A stretch of DNA of 64,000 bases from Putridiphycobacter sp965230485 (GCA_965230485.1 CBDDLA010000001.1:682001-746000), one strand, 5' to 3'; positions 1 to 8,838 are shown, counted from the stretch's first letter. Numbers and translations are program-made. The notes: a model not told the origin generated them from the sequence alone.

Positions 1-1055
1 TAGCCATACTGGCCTCCCTCCCGTTTATGATTGGTGGAATTTTCTTTTCGCGCGAATTATTAGGCTTAATGGGTGCTGATACCTGGGCCTTAGAACATGG
101 TTATCGTTATACACAATGGATGCTTGGTGGAAATGCTGTCATTGTTCTTATTTTTACCATTAACGCTATTTTCAGAGGTGCTGGTGATGCCGCCATTGCC
201 ATGCGGGTTTTAATTATTGCAAACCTTATCAATATTGCGCTCGACCCTGCTCTGATTTTTGGATGGGGACCACTTCCTGAGTTAGGTATTGAAGGAGCGG
301 CCATTGCGACGAATATTGGAAGGGGCTTTGGGGTTTGTATTCAATTATGGGCTTTATTTAAAGGTGGTAAGCACATTCAGGTCGTTGGTTATCAGCTAGT
401 ATGGCACGCCAAAACCATACTTAATATTCTTAAAACATCATTAGGTGGAATTGGTCAAATGTTAGTGTCCATGACCTCATGGATTTTTTTGATGCGGATT
501 TTATCAGATGTTGGCAGTGAAGCTGTTGCTGCTTCAACTATTGTGATTCGAATGATGATGTTTACCATGATGCCAGCTTGGGGCTTTTCGAATGCTGCAG
601 CTACACTTGTTGGTCAGAATTTGGGGGCTAATCAGCCTGAGAGAGCAGAATCCTCTGTTTGGACGATTGGCGTAGTGAATATGATTTTCTTAATCGGGGT
701 TTCTTTCGTCTATTTTTTCTTTAGTGAAGAACTTATGAAAATTTTTACAGACAATGAAACAGTGATTGCCATTGGTGCGGAATGGTTACAAATTTTATCC
801 TACGCTTACTTTATTTATGGTTGGTGGATGGTCTCCGTGCAGGCATTTAACGGTGCGGGCGATACGAAAACACCAACCTGGATTAACATTATCTTCTTTT
901 GGGTCATTCAAATTCCATTGTCTTACTGGTTAGCTATAGAATTAGAGTGGCAACACTCCGGCGTTTTTTGGGCGGTATTCTTTTCGGAAACTGCTGTTGG
1001 CATTTTCACCCTCTTTTTATTTTCTAGAGGCAAATGGAAAACAGCTAGTGTTTAG
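1..1055 (+). CDS. MATE family efflux transporter (3' part, runs off left edge)
   Basis: The reading frame is open from base 3 with no start codon of its own; the first in-frame ATG at 27 lies inside the protein, so the gene begins before the window. The visible 350 or so residues are highly hydrophobic, with about ten membrane segments, and carry MATE-type landmarks such as NAIFRGAGDAAIAM and its second-half counterpart FNGAGDTKTPTW, the two pseudo-symmetric half-repeats. MATE proteins export drugs or metabolites across the inner membrane in exchange for Na+ or H+. The substrate cannot be told from sequence. Family call is firm; the gene is incomplete only because of the window edge. Confidence 0.9.
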   Translation, partial: AILASLPFMIGGIFFSRELLGLMGADTWALEHGYRYTQWMLGGNAVIVLIFTINAIFRGAGDAAIAMRVLIIANLINIALDPALIFGWGPLPELGIEGAAIATNIGRGFGVCIQLWALFKGGKHIQVVGYQLVWHAKTILNILKTSLGGIGQMLVSMTSWIFLMRILSDVGSEAVAASTIVIRMMMFTMMPAWGFSNAAATLVGQNLGANQPERAESSVWTIGVVNMIFLIGVSFVYFFFSEELMKIFTDNETVIAIGAEWLQILSYAYFIYGWWMVSVQAFNGAGDTKTPTWINIIFFWVIQIPLSYWLAIELEWQHSGVFWAVFFSETAVGIFTLFLFSRGKWKTASV

Positions 1056-1129
1056 AATCGACATCCTGAACGGGCTTAATTTATTGGTCTGTTTTTTGTA
1101 ATCATTGAAAGTAAATCATTACTGCAAGT

Positions 1130-1798
1130 ATGAAACACTTTCTGTTCACTTTGATTATAACTAGTTTAATGCGGGCATATGGGCAAGACAGTCTGGATTT
1201 TAATAATTTTCGGGCAAAGTTTAACCCCGTTACATTGCCCTATTGTGTCCAATATTCTGAACAAGATATTGGCCTTATTCATATTGGTGATCTGGAATAC
1301 AAAGACGACAAAGACAACAATTATAAACCTGATAGCCTAATTTTAACAAGCGAAGAAATACAGACTTTTTTATTATCCCATTCAGATACTGTACATATCC
1401 AGAACATTTGGAAACTAGATACTGTACAAACGGCCTTACTAGATGATTTCTTAAGAGAACATACATTCTACGCCAATCATATTTTTATGGATTCTAGTGG
1501 CTATATCGGTTTGTCATATGAAATCTTAAATCATTTTGAAGGTTCTGAGAAATACTTTTGTACTTTTAATCATGAAGGTGTTTTGATCAGTCAAATCCAC
1601 GCTGGTTTTTATACGCATGCCGGAAGTTTTACAAATGAAGATGGCGGAAGGGATCCTTGGTATGCCTCACATGGTTCATGTATTGAATCAGGTGGAATCA
1701 TTACAAAATACGATTATATAGGAACCGTAAATGGTCAATATGAGGCATTAATGCAATACGAGCTATTACCGGACGGCAAAATTCTTAAGGCTAAATAA
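1130..1798 (+). CDS. Hypothetical secreted protein
   Basis: This 222-residue protein begins with a signal peptide (MKHFLFTLIITSLMRAYGQ) ending in the GQ seen at Bacteroidota cleavage sites. The mature part is mixed alpha/beta with no motif I recognise; it has a Gly/His-rich stretch near residues 163-190 (HAGSFTNEDGGRDPWYASHG). It sits 75 bp after the MATE gene and 42 bp before the AlkD-like gene, so it may share a transcript. I cannot assign a function; periplasmic or surface location is inferred from the signal peptide. Confidence 0.7.
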   Translation: MKHFLFTLIITSLMRAYGQDSLDFNNFRAKFNPVTLPYCVQYSEQDIGLIHIGDLEYKDDKDNNYKPDSLILTSEEIQTFLLSHSDTVHIQNIWKLDTVQTALLDDFLREHTFYANHIFMDSSGYIGLSYEILNHFEGSEKYFCTFNHEGVLISQIHAGFYTHAGSFTNEDGGRDPWYASHGSCIESGGIITKYDYIGTVNGQYEALMQYELLPDGKILKAK

Positions 1799-1840
1799 TA
1801 TTTTATCGTTAACTTAGTTTCAAACATCAACCCAAAAAAT

Positions 1841-2494
1841 ATGAGTACGCCTATTTCAGATAAAGCTAAAGTTCTATTCGACCAGGTGAATACAGAAAAT
1901 ACCAAAATGGGAGATTTGAAGAAACTGGCTAAAACCATTAAAAAAGACCATGATTTGGCCTTAGAATTATGGTCCACAAAAGCTTTTTATCCCAGAATGC
2001 TAGCGGTTTTAATATTAGATAAAAAAGAATTGACGCAAGATGTCATTAATACCCTCGATCAGGACATGCAACAACATCCCACTGAAGAAAAACAATACCT
2101 GGCAGATTGGTTCATGGCTAACCAACTGATGAAAGATAAGAAAACCATTGCCCTTATGGAATCCTGGCAACACAGCTCCTCTCCTATTCAAAGGCGTATT
2201 TTCTGGTATTATCAGGCCCGATTAAGATGGACAGGACAAGTGCCTCCGCCCAATACAAACGAACTCTTTAACGCCCTTGAAAATGAACTGGCTTCTGAAA
2301 TACCTGAAGTACAATGGGCCATGAATTTTACAGCTGCGCAAATCGGAATTTTTGATCCCGATTACAGGTCAAAATGCATTGCATTAGGCAAGAAAACCGG
2401 TCTTTACGCTGACGAAGTAGCGCCAAAAGGATGTACGCCTAATTACTTGCCTGAATTTATTAGAATAGAGGTTGGTAAACGAGAGCAGAAATAG
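1841..2494 (+). CDS. DNA alkylation repair family protein (AlkD-like HEAT fold)
   Basis: This 217-residue, cytoplasmic, helix-rich protein resembles the AlkD/DNA alkylation repair family (PF08713). The visible signs are stacked helical repeats, the KLAKTIKKDHDLALELWSTKAFYPRMLAVLIL region near the N-terminus, where family members read 'LA..LW.s...E.R.LA..L', and the later LADWFMANQL and WAMNFTAAQIG helices. AlkD proteins excise bulky or cationic alkylated bases without base flipping. Members of the diverged Bacteroidota branch often lack proven glycosylase activity, so repair is inferred from the family. A second, AlkC-type, protein lies at 12812. Confidence 0.75.
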   Translation: MSTPISDKAKVLFDQVNTENTKMGDLKKLAKTIKKDHDLALELWSTKAFYPRMLAVLILDKKELTQDVINTLDQDMQQHPTEEKQYLADWFMANQLMKDKKTIALMESWQHSSSPIQRRIFWYYQARLRWTGQVPPPNTNELFNALENELASEIPEVQWAMNFTAAQIGIFDPDYRSKCIALGKKTGLYADEVAPKGCTPNYLPEFIRIEVGKREQK

Positions 2495-2528
2495 TCAACA
2501 ATAGACTTTCTTCCATCTAATCAATTTC

Positions 2529-2563
2529 TTAAAATTCATTAATAATGTTAAAATGAATTTTAA
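2529..2563. terminator. AT-rich 12-bp hairpin after the AlkD-like gene
   Basis: Arms TTAAAATTCATT (2529-2540) and AATGAATTTTAA (2552-2563) pair perfectly over 12 bp around an 11-base loop. It sits 35 bp after the stop codon at 2494 and before the next gene at 2614. There is no U-run, so it may be a weak terminator, a 3' stabiliser or simply an AT-rich palindrome. Confidence 0.4.
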
Positions 2564-2613
2564 AATTCGCTACTTCCATTTATTGTGACCGTTTATTCCC
2601 CAAACTCAAATTA

Positions 2614-3786
2614 ATGATGAAAGAACGCGTCTTTTTTTTAAATCTATTATTGCTTCCTATATCCTGTATGGGGCAAAAACCTGAAGCACAAATATCTTTT
2701 GCACAAGAATCTAAACCTCACAACTATTATGTTCAGCAAGCTGAACTATGGGCAAAGGAATTGGCAAAAGATAGTTTATCTGAAACTTCATGGTACAATT
2801 ATTTTCGATCATGTCGAAACTCGCATGGCACAGCCGACTGGCGCTCAGATTTTGTGGATGAATCTCCTTACCTTTTGGAAGGAAGTAAAATTGTTAACCT
2901 CATAAACCAATACATTCCGAATACATTTACCGATTATTATGTATCCTATCTGACTAACGGAATTGGTACGAGTAATTATGAGAAACTACTAAAGGCCTAT
3001 CAAATGAATCCTGATTTTCCAGGCATTCATTCAAGTGTTATTTCTTATGCAGAGAGTAGTTTAAACACGTCTTTAAGACAAACAACAAATAAAACCTGGT
3101 TTTCTAAAAACTACCTCTCAAGTCAATTATTAAACTATGGTTATAACCTACTAATGTCGTTGGATACCAACGCACTTTTATTTGTGCAACATGATAACGA
3201 TACCTACCCTATCTGGATGCTTCAGGATGTTCTTAACATTCGAACAGATGTAAAGGTGATTAGTATCGACTTTCTATTGCTAAATCATTATAGAGATTCT
3301 ATTTATCGTCAATTAAGCATACCAGAGATTGACTTGGGTGAAGTTGATATTGATGACTATCATCAAAACTGGGAAACGGTTGTTGCCAATATTATTAACT
3401 ACTATGCTGGGCCAAGGCCTATTTACTGTAGCATGACTTTGTTCAACCATTTATACAAAAAATTTGATAACGAGCTATTTGTTTCAGGCTTAGCCTTCCG
3501 TTATTCAAAAACCGAGATAAAACTATCCGACTTTAACAAGCATCTATTTGAACAAGTTTTTCGCTTAGATTACCTGTCGTATAGTTTCCTTACAGATCGG
3601 AATCAAATGAATATTAATTATCAAAATGCTAACTATATGAGTTGTTTTAAGGTGGTATATGATGATTACATTGACAAGCATGAACTAGCCAAAGCTGAAC
3701 AAATAAAAACGTTGGCCTTAAACGTTGCCAGGCGTGTAGACAATCCCAAATTTGTCAGTAGAATTGAAACTCTTTTTAAAGATTAA
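2614..3786 (+). CDS. Secreted or lipoprotein-like protein with a DUF2723-tail-like segment
   Basis: This 390-residue protein starts with a hydrophobic signal (VFFLNLLLLPISCMGQ) that could be cut as a lipoprotein at LPIS-C or by signal peptidase I after MGQ. No whole-length family is recognised. Residues about 186-222, with ALLFVQHDNDTYPIW followed by LQDVLNIRTDVKVISIDFLL, closely resemble a conserved stretch in the C-terminal soluble part of Bacteroidota DUF2723 membrane proteins ('tNGDNDTFPLWyLQEVEGvRpDVrVvNLSLL'). The membrane part of DUF2723 is absent, so this is a stand-alone relative of that soluble domain. Its stop codon lies inside a 16-bp inverted repeat. Function unknown. Confidence 0.7.
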   Translation: MMKERVFFLNLLLLPISCMGQKPEAQISFAQESKPHNYYVQQAELWAKELAKDSLSETSWYNYFRSCRNSHGTADWRSDFVDESPYLLEGSKIVNLINQYIPNTFTDYYVSYLTNGIGTSNYEKLLKAYQMNPDFPGIHSSVISYAESSLNTSLRQTTNKTWFSKNYLSSQLLNYGYNLLMSLDTNALLFVQHDNDTYPIWMLQDVLNIRTDVKVISIDFLLLNHYRDSIYRQLSIPEIDLGEVDIDDYHQNWETVVANIINYYAGPRPIYCSMTLFNHLYKKFDNELFVSGLAFRYSKTEIKLSDFNKHLFEQVFRLDYLSYSFLTDRNQMNINYQNANYMSCFKVVYDDYIDKHELAKAEQIKTLALNVARRVDNPKFVSRIETLFKD

Positions 3787-3800
3787 TTCTACTGACAAAT
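3750..3800. terminator. Perfect 16-bp inverted repeat spanning a stop codon
   Basis: Arms ATTTGTCAGTAGAATT (3750-3765) and AATTCTACTGACAAAT (3785-3800) match over 16 bp with a 19-base loop. The left arm is coding (residues FVSRI), and the stop codon TAA at 3784-3786 starts the right side. The structure sits between convergent genes ending at 3786 and 3809. A terminator or mRNA 3'-end role is possible, but the U-tract is missing. Confidence 0.5.
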
Positions 3801-3808
3801 CCATAAAT

Positions 3809-4219
3809 TTATTTCCATATACCTAAAATGAATCCCATCAAGGTAAAGGCAACAATCATATATCCGGCATTAATCAGCATATAACGCCAGGTTTTATGCT
3901 CAAACAAACCAATGATAAAAATAGACATAGCCACCCATCCTAAACCCGTCGCCAAACCAATTAGCGCGCCAATACCTCCGTCAATGCTCGGATCATTTAA
4001 GAAAAAAGCCAGGTTATAGGCCGTAATTAAGGAAAATAAAAAGGACAAGCCAAAAATTTTGCCCATATTTCCTTGTTTTAACTGTTCGTCAGACAAATGA
4101 TTTTCACGTTGCCAGGCTTTCCCAAATAATACGGGTGAATACCAAAGTCCACCAATGAGAAAAGTAGAGAGTCCCGCGACAATTGTCGCTAAATGATTAA
4201 CTGATGCTTCCATAGTCAT
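3809..4219 (-). CDS. DUF1761 family membrane protein
   Basis: This 136-residue protein has four predicted membrane helices. It matches the DUF1761 pattern: an N-terminal helix followed by GGLWYSPVLFGKAWQRE, the middle GLATGLGWVAMSIFIIGLFEHKTWRYMLINAGY, and a last helix ending in LGIWK. The family is of unknown function and sits in the inner membrane. The start could be the first ATG (4219) or the ATG two codons later (MEASVNH). It is divergent from the histidine kinase gene at 4285 with only about 65 bp between them. Confidence 0.85.
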   Translation of the reverse strand: MTMEASVNHLATIVAGLSTFLIGGLWYSPVLFGKAWQRENHLSDEQLKQGNMGKIFGLSFLFSLITAYNLAFFLNDPSIDGGIGALIGLATGLGWVAMSIFIIGLFEHKTWRYMLINAGYMIVAFTLMGFILGIWK

Positions 4220-4284
4220 GTTATTTTTTATTAATATTAAGGTCTGAAACGACCCATTTCTGGCATAAATCTAAGTTTTGAAGC

Positions 4285-5418
4285 ATGGAAAGAGGTCTTT
4301 TTGACATGACTCATTTACCCAGACAGAAAAAAATCAGACTGAATCGGAAATACGAGCAGATGAAACCTACCAGCATACAACGCACCAGTGACTTATTAGA
4401 CGATCGATTGGTTCGTTTCATAGGGATTCCGTTTTTTGGAACAGTAATTCCAAGCGCAACAGGACTCATTAATTTTGAGTTACTAACTGCAGTGCAAACT
4501 ATTCCTCACTTCATGTATTTCATTTTGCTAGCCTTGGTTATTTGGCAAGGAAACCGTTGGTTATTAATAAAATATTACCCTGTCTTTTATAACAGTGATT
4601 CTACCCTTCAAAAATATGTACTCATGATTGGGCTCAACATCTTGTATACTGGGCCCATATCTGCCATCATGTTGTTTGGTTGGAAGTTCATAACAGGTAG
4701 CAACCATGTTTCTGACCAAATCCTTTTAATTACCATAATTGCTAATGTGATTTGCGTCATTTTTGTGACAAATATTTACGAAAAAGTACTCTTTATGGCG
4801 CAAAGGGATCATTCGAAGGTAGAAACCGCCAAATTGGAACAGGCTAAAACACAGGCTGAGCTGGACGCCCTCAAAAATCAGATTGACCCCCATTTTATGT
4901 TTAATAGCCTAAACGGCTTGTCTCATTTGGTCGAAAAAGATTCTGAAAAAGCACAGTTATTCATTGATCATTTATCAGGCATTTATCGGTATATTTTAAA
5001 AAGTAAAGACACCAATTTGGTGTTTGTGAGAGATGAGCTCAGTTTTATTAAAGCCTACGCCGATCTCATGCAGATTCGGTATAGCACAAATTTTAGCATT
5101 CATATCACAATTGACAAGGCGGTGATGGAGCACTGCCTCATCCCACCAGTGTCGCTCATGGTAGCACTTGAAAATGCCACCAAACATAATGAAATTTCAA
5201 CCAAAAACCCTTTATTGGTAACGATTTCCAGTCGGGATGAATGCATTGAGATCAGTAACCCTATTGTACTCCGACAACAAGCGTTTGAATCCAATAAAGT
5301 TGGACTAAGTAACCTCAACGATCGATTCAAAAAAACCGTTAAAAAAGGCATAGACATTCATTCAGATGAAAACGTATTTACCGTCACCTTACCCATTATC
5401 AAAGTTACCAGCGGATGA
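4285..5418 (+). CDS. LytS/YpdA-type sensor histidine kinase
   Basis: The membrane-bound sensor has about four N-terminal transmembrane segments and a His_kinase (PF06580) domain. The phospho-acceptor histidine is H203 in NQIDPHFMFNSLNGLSHL, and the ATP-binding N-box is at ALENATKHN near residue 294. It lacks the periplasmic sensor domains of classic kinases, as usual for this family. The stop overlaps the start of the response regulator by 4 bp (ATGA), implying translational coupling. The start is uncertain: ATG at 4360 (MKPTSIQ) resembles the family N-terminus better than the basic 25-residue extension from 4285. The signal sensed is unknown. Confidence 0.9.
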   Translation: MERGLFDMTHLPRQKKIRLNRKYEQMKPTSIQRTSDLLDDRLVRFIGIPFFGTVIPSATGLINFELLTAVQTIPHFMYFILLALVIWQGNRWLLIKYYPVFYNSDSTLQKYVLMIGLNILYTGPISAIMLFGWKFITGSNHVSDQILLITIIANVICVIFVTNIYEKVLFMAQRDHSKVETAKLEQAKTQAELDALKNQIDPHFMFNSLNGLSHLVEKDSEKAQLFIDHLSGIYRYILKSKDTNLVFVRDELSFIKAYADLMQIRYSTNFSIHITIDKAVMEHCLIPPVSLMVALENATKHNEISTKNPLLVTISSRDECIEISNPIVLRQQAFESNKVGLSNLNDRFKKTVKKGIDIHSDENVFTVTLPIIKVTSG

Positions 5419-6164
5419 AAATATTAATTATTGAAGACGAACCAATTGCGAAGCAAAAACTGGAAAGTTTGCTCAACGAATTAGTGCCAAACATGCAACT
5501 GGTTGGGCATTTAGAAAGTGTGACTGAAGCAGTAGAATGGATTCAGATCAATGAGTCACCAGACATTGCCTTTTTTGACATTCAACTGGCCGATTCAATC
5601 TGTTTTGACATTTTTAAACAGGTAGCCGTGACCTTCCCGGTCATTTTTCTCACTGCATTTGATGATTACGTCATGAAAGCCTTCGATTATAATGCGATTC
5701 ATTATATTCTGAAACCAGCTACCCGGCTCAAATTAAAAGAAGCCCTCGAGAAAGTTCAGAATTTCAGACAGCATTTTCTACACCAAAGTATTCACCAATT
5801 AATGAATCAACCGACAAAAAACTACCGAAATCGACTAATCGTTAGAAAAGGCCTGGACGCCGTTCCTTTAAAAATTAGCGATATTGCCTATTTTTTCTCT
5901 GAACACAAAATCAGTTTTGTTAAAGCAACGGAAGGTACATCCTATATGGTGGATGAGCCATTATCTGAATTGAGTAACCAACTAGATCCACACTTATTTT
6001 TTAGAGCCAACCGACAATACCTCATTCACTTCAATGCGGTTAAAAACTACCGATCAACCACTTCGAGTAAGTTAAAACTGGAATTGAACCCACCCCCTGC
6101 AGAAGATGTTATCATCAGCAAAGAAAATGCACCTCATTTCAAAAAATGGATCAAGGGGGCATAA
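5415..6164 (+). CDS. LytTR-family response regulator
   Basis: The protein has 249 residues: a receiver domain (1-120) and a C-terminal LytTR DNA-binding domain (about 137-249). Receiver residues are in place: E7/D8 acidic pair, phospho-acceptor D55 in FFDIQLAD, T80 and K100 in YILKPATR. The LytTR part shows DIAYFFSEHKISFVKATEG and FFRANRQYLIHFNAVKNY, the usual DNA-contacting strands. With the overlapping kinase it forms a LytS/LytR-like two-component system. Target genes cannot be read from the window. Confidence 0.93.
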   Translation: MKILIIEDEPIAKQKLESLLNELVPNMQLVGHLESVTEAVEWIQINESPDIAFFDIQLADSICFDIFKQVAVTFPVIFLTAFDDYVMKAFDYNAIHYILKPATRLKLKEALEKVQNFRQHFLHQSIHQLMNQPTKNYRNRLIVRKGLDAVPLKISDIAYFFSEHKISFVKATEGTSYMVDEPLSELSNQLDPHLFFRANRQYLIHFNAVKNYRSTTSSKLKLELNPPPAEDVIISKENAPHFKKWIKGA

Positions 6165-6326
6165 GTGACATCCTTTATCTGAGATAGCTGCATCACTACT
6201 GTAACTAATCATTATAATGTAAGTTTGAGCACTAAAACACGTTAATACTGTAAGGTTACTTCAATTAAAACGACCAATAGAATGAATACGGTAGCTAAAA
6301 ACTAATAATTGTTTTCTAATTTCATT

Positions 6327-6794
6327 ATGAGCCAAATCATTCGAAATGTACAATCTTCAGATATTCCTGATTTAAAACAGGTTTTAACCTCCAGTGAACT
6401 ATTTCCGCCTGACTTGCTGGATGACATGATCCATGACTATTTGACCAATGAAAAGAGTACTGATATTTGGTTTACAACACTTGATCAAGGTTCCCCTGTT
6501 TCGATTGGGTATTGCGCTCCAGAACGTCTAACAGAAGGGACGTATAACCTTTATGCCATAGCGGTTCGGAAAGAAGATCAGGGTAAGGGCATTGGAAAGG
6601 CCATGATGGCCTATCTTGAAGATATACTTCGGCAAAACGGCAGTCGCATTTTGATTGTGGAGACCTCGGGTAAGCCTGAATTTGAACTAACCAGGGCCTT
6701 TTATCATCAATGTAGATATACGCAGCAAGCTATTATTCCTGAATTCTACGATAAAGGAGATGATAAAGTCGTGTTTTGGAAAAAATTAACCTAA
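6327..6794 (+). CDS. GNAT family N-acetyltransferase
   Basis: The acyl-CoA binding motif A is clear in LYAIAVRKEDQGKGIGKAMM (R/Q-x-x-G-x-G/A form), followed by a helix and the strand ILIVETSG, and a FYHQCRY segment typical of motif B. GNAT enzymes transfer an acyl group from CoA to an amine. The substrate is unknown. I chose ATG 6327 (MSQIIRNVQSSDIPDL) because GNAT proteins usually begin with such an 'IR.a...D' strand; an ATG six codons upstream (6309) is possible. A -7-like box TAAGTTTG lies about 100 bp upstream (6220-6227). Confidence 0.88.
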   Translation: MSQIIRNVQSSDIPDLKQVLTSSELFPPDLLDDMIHDYLTNEKSTDIWFTTLDQGSPVSIGYCAPERLTEGTYNLYAIAVRKEDQGKGIGKAMMAYLEDILRQNGSRILIVETSGKPEFELTRAFYHQCRYTQQAIIPEFYDKGDDKVVFWKKLT

Positions 6795-6911
6795 TTCATT
6801 TAAGCACGAAAAAGGTGCACTCCCCTATTTTTATTCCCTTAAAGTTTTGTAATTTTAGTTCCTAAACTAACAGTATGGGAGACTGGTATAAGCCCTGGAT
6901 GTTGGTAGGTT

Positions 6912-7226
6912 ATGAAGCTATTTAATACAGAACAAATCAAGCGTTGGGATGAGGCTACCATTCAAAACGAGCCCATTACCTCCCTGGCATTAATGGAGCG
7001 TGCCTCCTTGGTGTTTACCAAATGGTTTACTAATCAATTTCCAGATACCAGCATGCCGATTTACATTTTTTGTGGGAATGGTAATAATGGCGGTGATGGC
7101 TTAGCCATTAGTCGGCTGCTGTATGACCGTGCGTATACAGTACACGTTTTTGTGTTTTCACCGGATGACCGAAAATCAGAAGACTACCTGGCTAATTTAG
7201 AAGCCCTTAAAAGTAAAACCGACTAG
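6912..7226 (+). pseudogene. nnr: NAD(P)HX epimerase/dehydratase, N-terminal piece ended by in-frame TAG
   Basis: This is the first 104 codons of a bifunctional YjeF-type gene. The epimerase domain is recognised by FCGNGNNGGDGLAISRLL, the nucleotide-binding signature. An amber TAG at 7224-7226 cuts the frame in the middle of that domain. The same frame continues through HSDT into LLSADDFPMIADG, so no bases are lost or gained: it is a nonsense change, a stop read through, or a sequence error. NAD(P)HX epimerase converts the R form of damaged hydrated NAD(P)H to the S form. As written, the epimerase would be inactive. Confidence 0.75.
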
Positions 7227-7238
7227 CACTCGGACACC

Positions 7239-8444
7239 TTGCTATCGGCGGATGATTTCCCAATGATTGCAGACGGCAGCATAGTCATTGACGCCCTTTT
7301 TGGAACTGGACTCAAACGCCCTTTAGAAGGATTGCCCCATGAGTTAGTCAACTATTTGAATATGGTGATCGCAACTCGAATTGCAGTTGACATGCCCTCA
7401 GGTCTATTAGGAGAGGATCCTTCAAATGGAATCATTTTTAAAGCCCATTACACACTGTCGTTTGAACAGCCTAAACTAGCCTTTCTATTCCCTGAAAATC
7501 ATATTCGCGTTGGTGAGTGGATTGCGAAATCAATCGGACTTTCTAAGTCGTATTATAAAACTGAAAAAACGACCAATTATTTTCTAACTCACCAAATGGT
7601 GAAATCTTATTTAAAAAAGCGGGGAAAATTTGAGCATAAAGGCCGTTTTGGACACGCCCTTATTTTAGCAGGAAGCAAAGGCATGATGGGAGCGGCCATT
7701 CTTTCTGCTTCCGCTTGTTTACGATCTGGGAGCGGTTTAACTACCGTGTATACCGCAAACTGTGGTTACAATATTTTACAAATGAGTATTCCAGAAGCTA
7801 TGGTCATTACCGATCCACATGATTTGATGGTGAGTCGTACTCCAAAAAACCTTAACAAATTCAATGCTATTGGAATAGGTTGCGGTATTGGCACGGAAAA
7901 AGAAACGCAACAAGCACTTCAAGACCTGCTTAAAGATTCGTCACAACCCATGGTATTAGATGCAGACGCCTTAAACATAATCGCTTTAAATCCTGATATG
8001 ATGAACGCCATACCTTCTCATTCTATTTTAACTCCCCATCCTAAAGAATTTGAACGACTATTTGGTCCTACGGCGAATCAATTTGAAAGAAACCAATTAC
8101 AACGACAAAAGGCAATTGATCTAAAGTGTTACATTCTGCTAAAAGGGGCGCACAGCTGCATAGCTACGCCTGAGGGAAACTGTTTTTTCAATTCTACCGG
8201 TAATCCGGGCATGGCAACTGCAGGAAGCGGAGATGTCTTGACAGGTATGGTTACAGGGTTATTGGCTCAGGGTTATTCTTCTGAAACTGCCCTATGTATT
8301 GGTGTTTACCTCCATGGATTAGCCGGCGATATGGCCACTAATGCCTTGGGGCAAACGGCGGTGATAGCCAGAGATATTATTCAATACCTACCCGAAGCAC
8401 AAATGAATTTAGCACAATCAAAACCAAATACTCACCAATTATGA
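7239..8444 (+). CDS. nnrD: NAD(P)HX dehydratase piece (NnrD-like, ADP-dependent)
   Basis: This is the rest of the interrupted bifunctional gene, in the same frame as the part at 6912. It holds the end of the epimerase domain (VIDALFGTGLKRPLEG, AVDMPSGLLGEDP) and the complete C-terminal ribokinase-like dehydratase domain. The dehydratase shows RFGHALILAGSKGMMGAAILSA near its start and the catalytic GSGDVLTGMVTGLLAQGY. NnrD uses ADP to dehydrate S-NAD(P)HX. Translation could restart at TTG 7239 or ATG 7263, so the dehydratase might still be made. The last 4 bp overlap the VOC gene. Joined to the upstream part the product would be about 510 residues, normal for the family. Confidence 0.85.
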   Translation: MLSADDFPMIADGSIVIDALFGTGLKRPLEGLPHELVNYLNMVIATRIAVDMPSGLLGEDPSNGIIFKAHYTLSFEQPKLAFLFPENHIRVGEWIAKSIGLSKSYYKTEKTTNYFLTHQMVKSYLKKRGKFEHKGRFGHALILAGSKGMMGAAILSASACLRSGSGLTTVYTANCGYNILQMSIPEAMVITDPHDLMVSRTPKNLNKFNAIGIGCGIGTEKETQQALQDLLKDSSQPMVLDADALNIIALNPDMMNAIPSHSILTPHPKEFERLFGPTANQFERNQLQRQKAIDLKCYILLKGAHSCIATPEGNCFFNSTGNPGMATAGSGDVLTGMVTGLLAQGYSSETALCIGVYLHGLAGDMATNALGQTAVIARDIIQYLPEAQMNLAQSKPNTHQL

Positions 8445-8821
8445 ATCGTTTAATGGCTACCATTTGCTCAGATAACCTAACCCAAAGCAAATACTTTTAT
8501 ACCACCTTATTTGACCTAACAGTCGCTTTTGATAGCGATTGGTTTATCCAGCTGGTTGGTACTAACCAAGCTTTGGAATTGGGCATAATAAATCGTACGA
8601 ACGACCTGATTCCGGAAACGTTTCAACAAACTCCTCAAGGTGTTTACATCACCTTTGTAGTAGAGGATGTCAATCCAATTTTTGAACTAGTTCAGTCGGA
8701 AGGATTCGCTATAGTGCAAGAACCCCATGATACGTTTTATGGCCAACGAAGGCTTTTGCTGAAAGACCCTGACGGCACATTGGTAGATGTGTCTTCACCC
8801 ATTCCCAATTTTAAGTTTTAA
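8441..8821 (+). CDS. VOC (glyoxalase/bleomycin-resistance-like) superfamily protein
   Basis: A 126-residue single-module VOC protein with a beta-alpha-beta-beta-beta pattern. Visible signs are TICSDNLTQSKYFYTTLFDLTVAFDSDWFIQL at the start, the strand YITFVVEDVNPIFELVQSEGF, and the C-terminal YGQRRLLLKDPDGTLVDVSSP, where family members carry a metal ligand. VOC proteins include dioxygenases, isomerases and resistance proteins, so the activity is open. It overlaps the dehydratase gene by 4 bp (ATGA), so the two are probably co-translated. Confidence 0.85.
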   Translation: MNRLMATICSDNLTQSKYFYTTLFDLTVAFDSDWFIQLVGTNQALELGIINRTNDLIPETFQQTPQGVYITFVVEDVNPIFELVQSEGFAIVQEPHDTFYGQRRLLLKDPDGTLVDVSSPIPNFKF

Positions 8822-8838
8822 TCAATGTCAATTATAGC

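Noticed and set aside
6875..6925. 16-codon frame MGDWYKPWMLVGYEAI overlapping the start of the NAD(P)HX gene
   Set aside because: A leader peptide is possible, but there is no attenuator-like structure and no other support.
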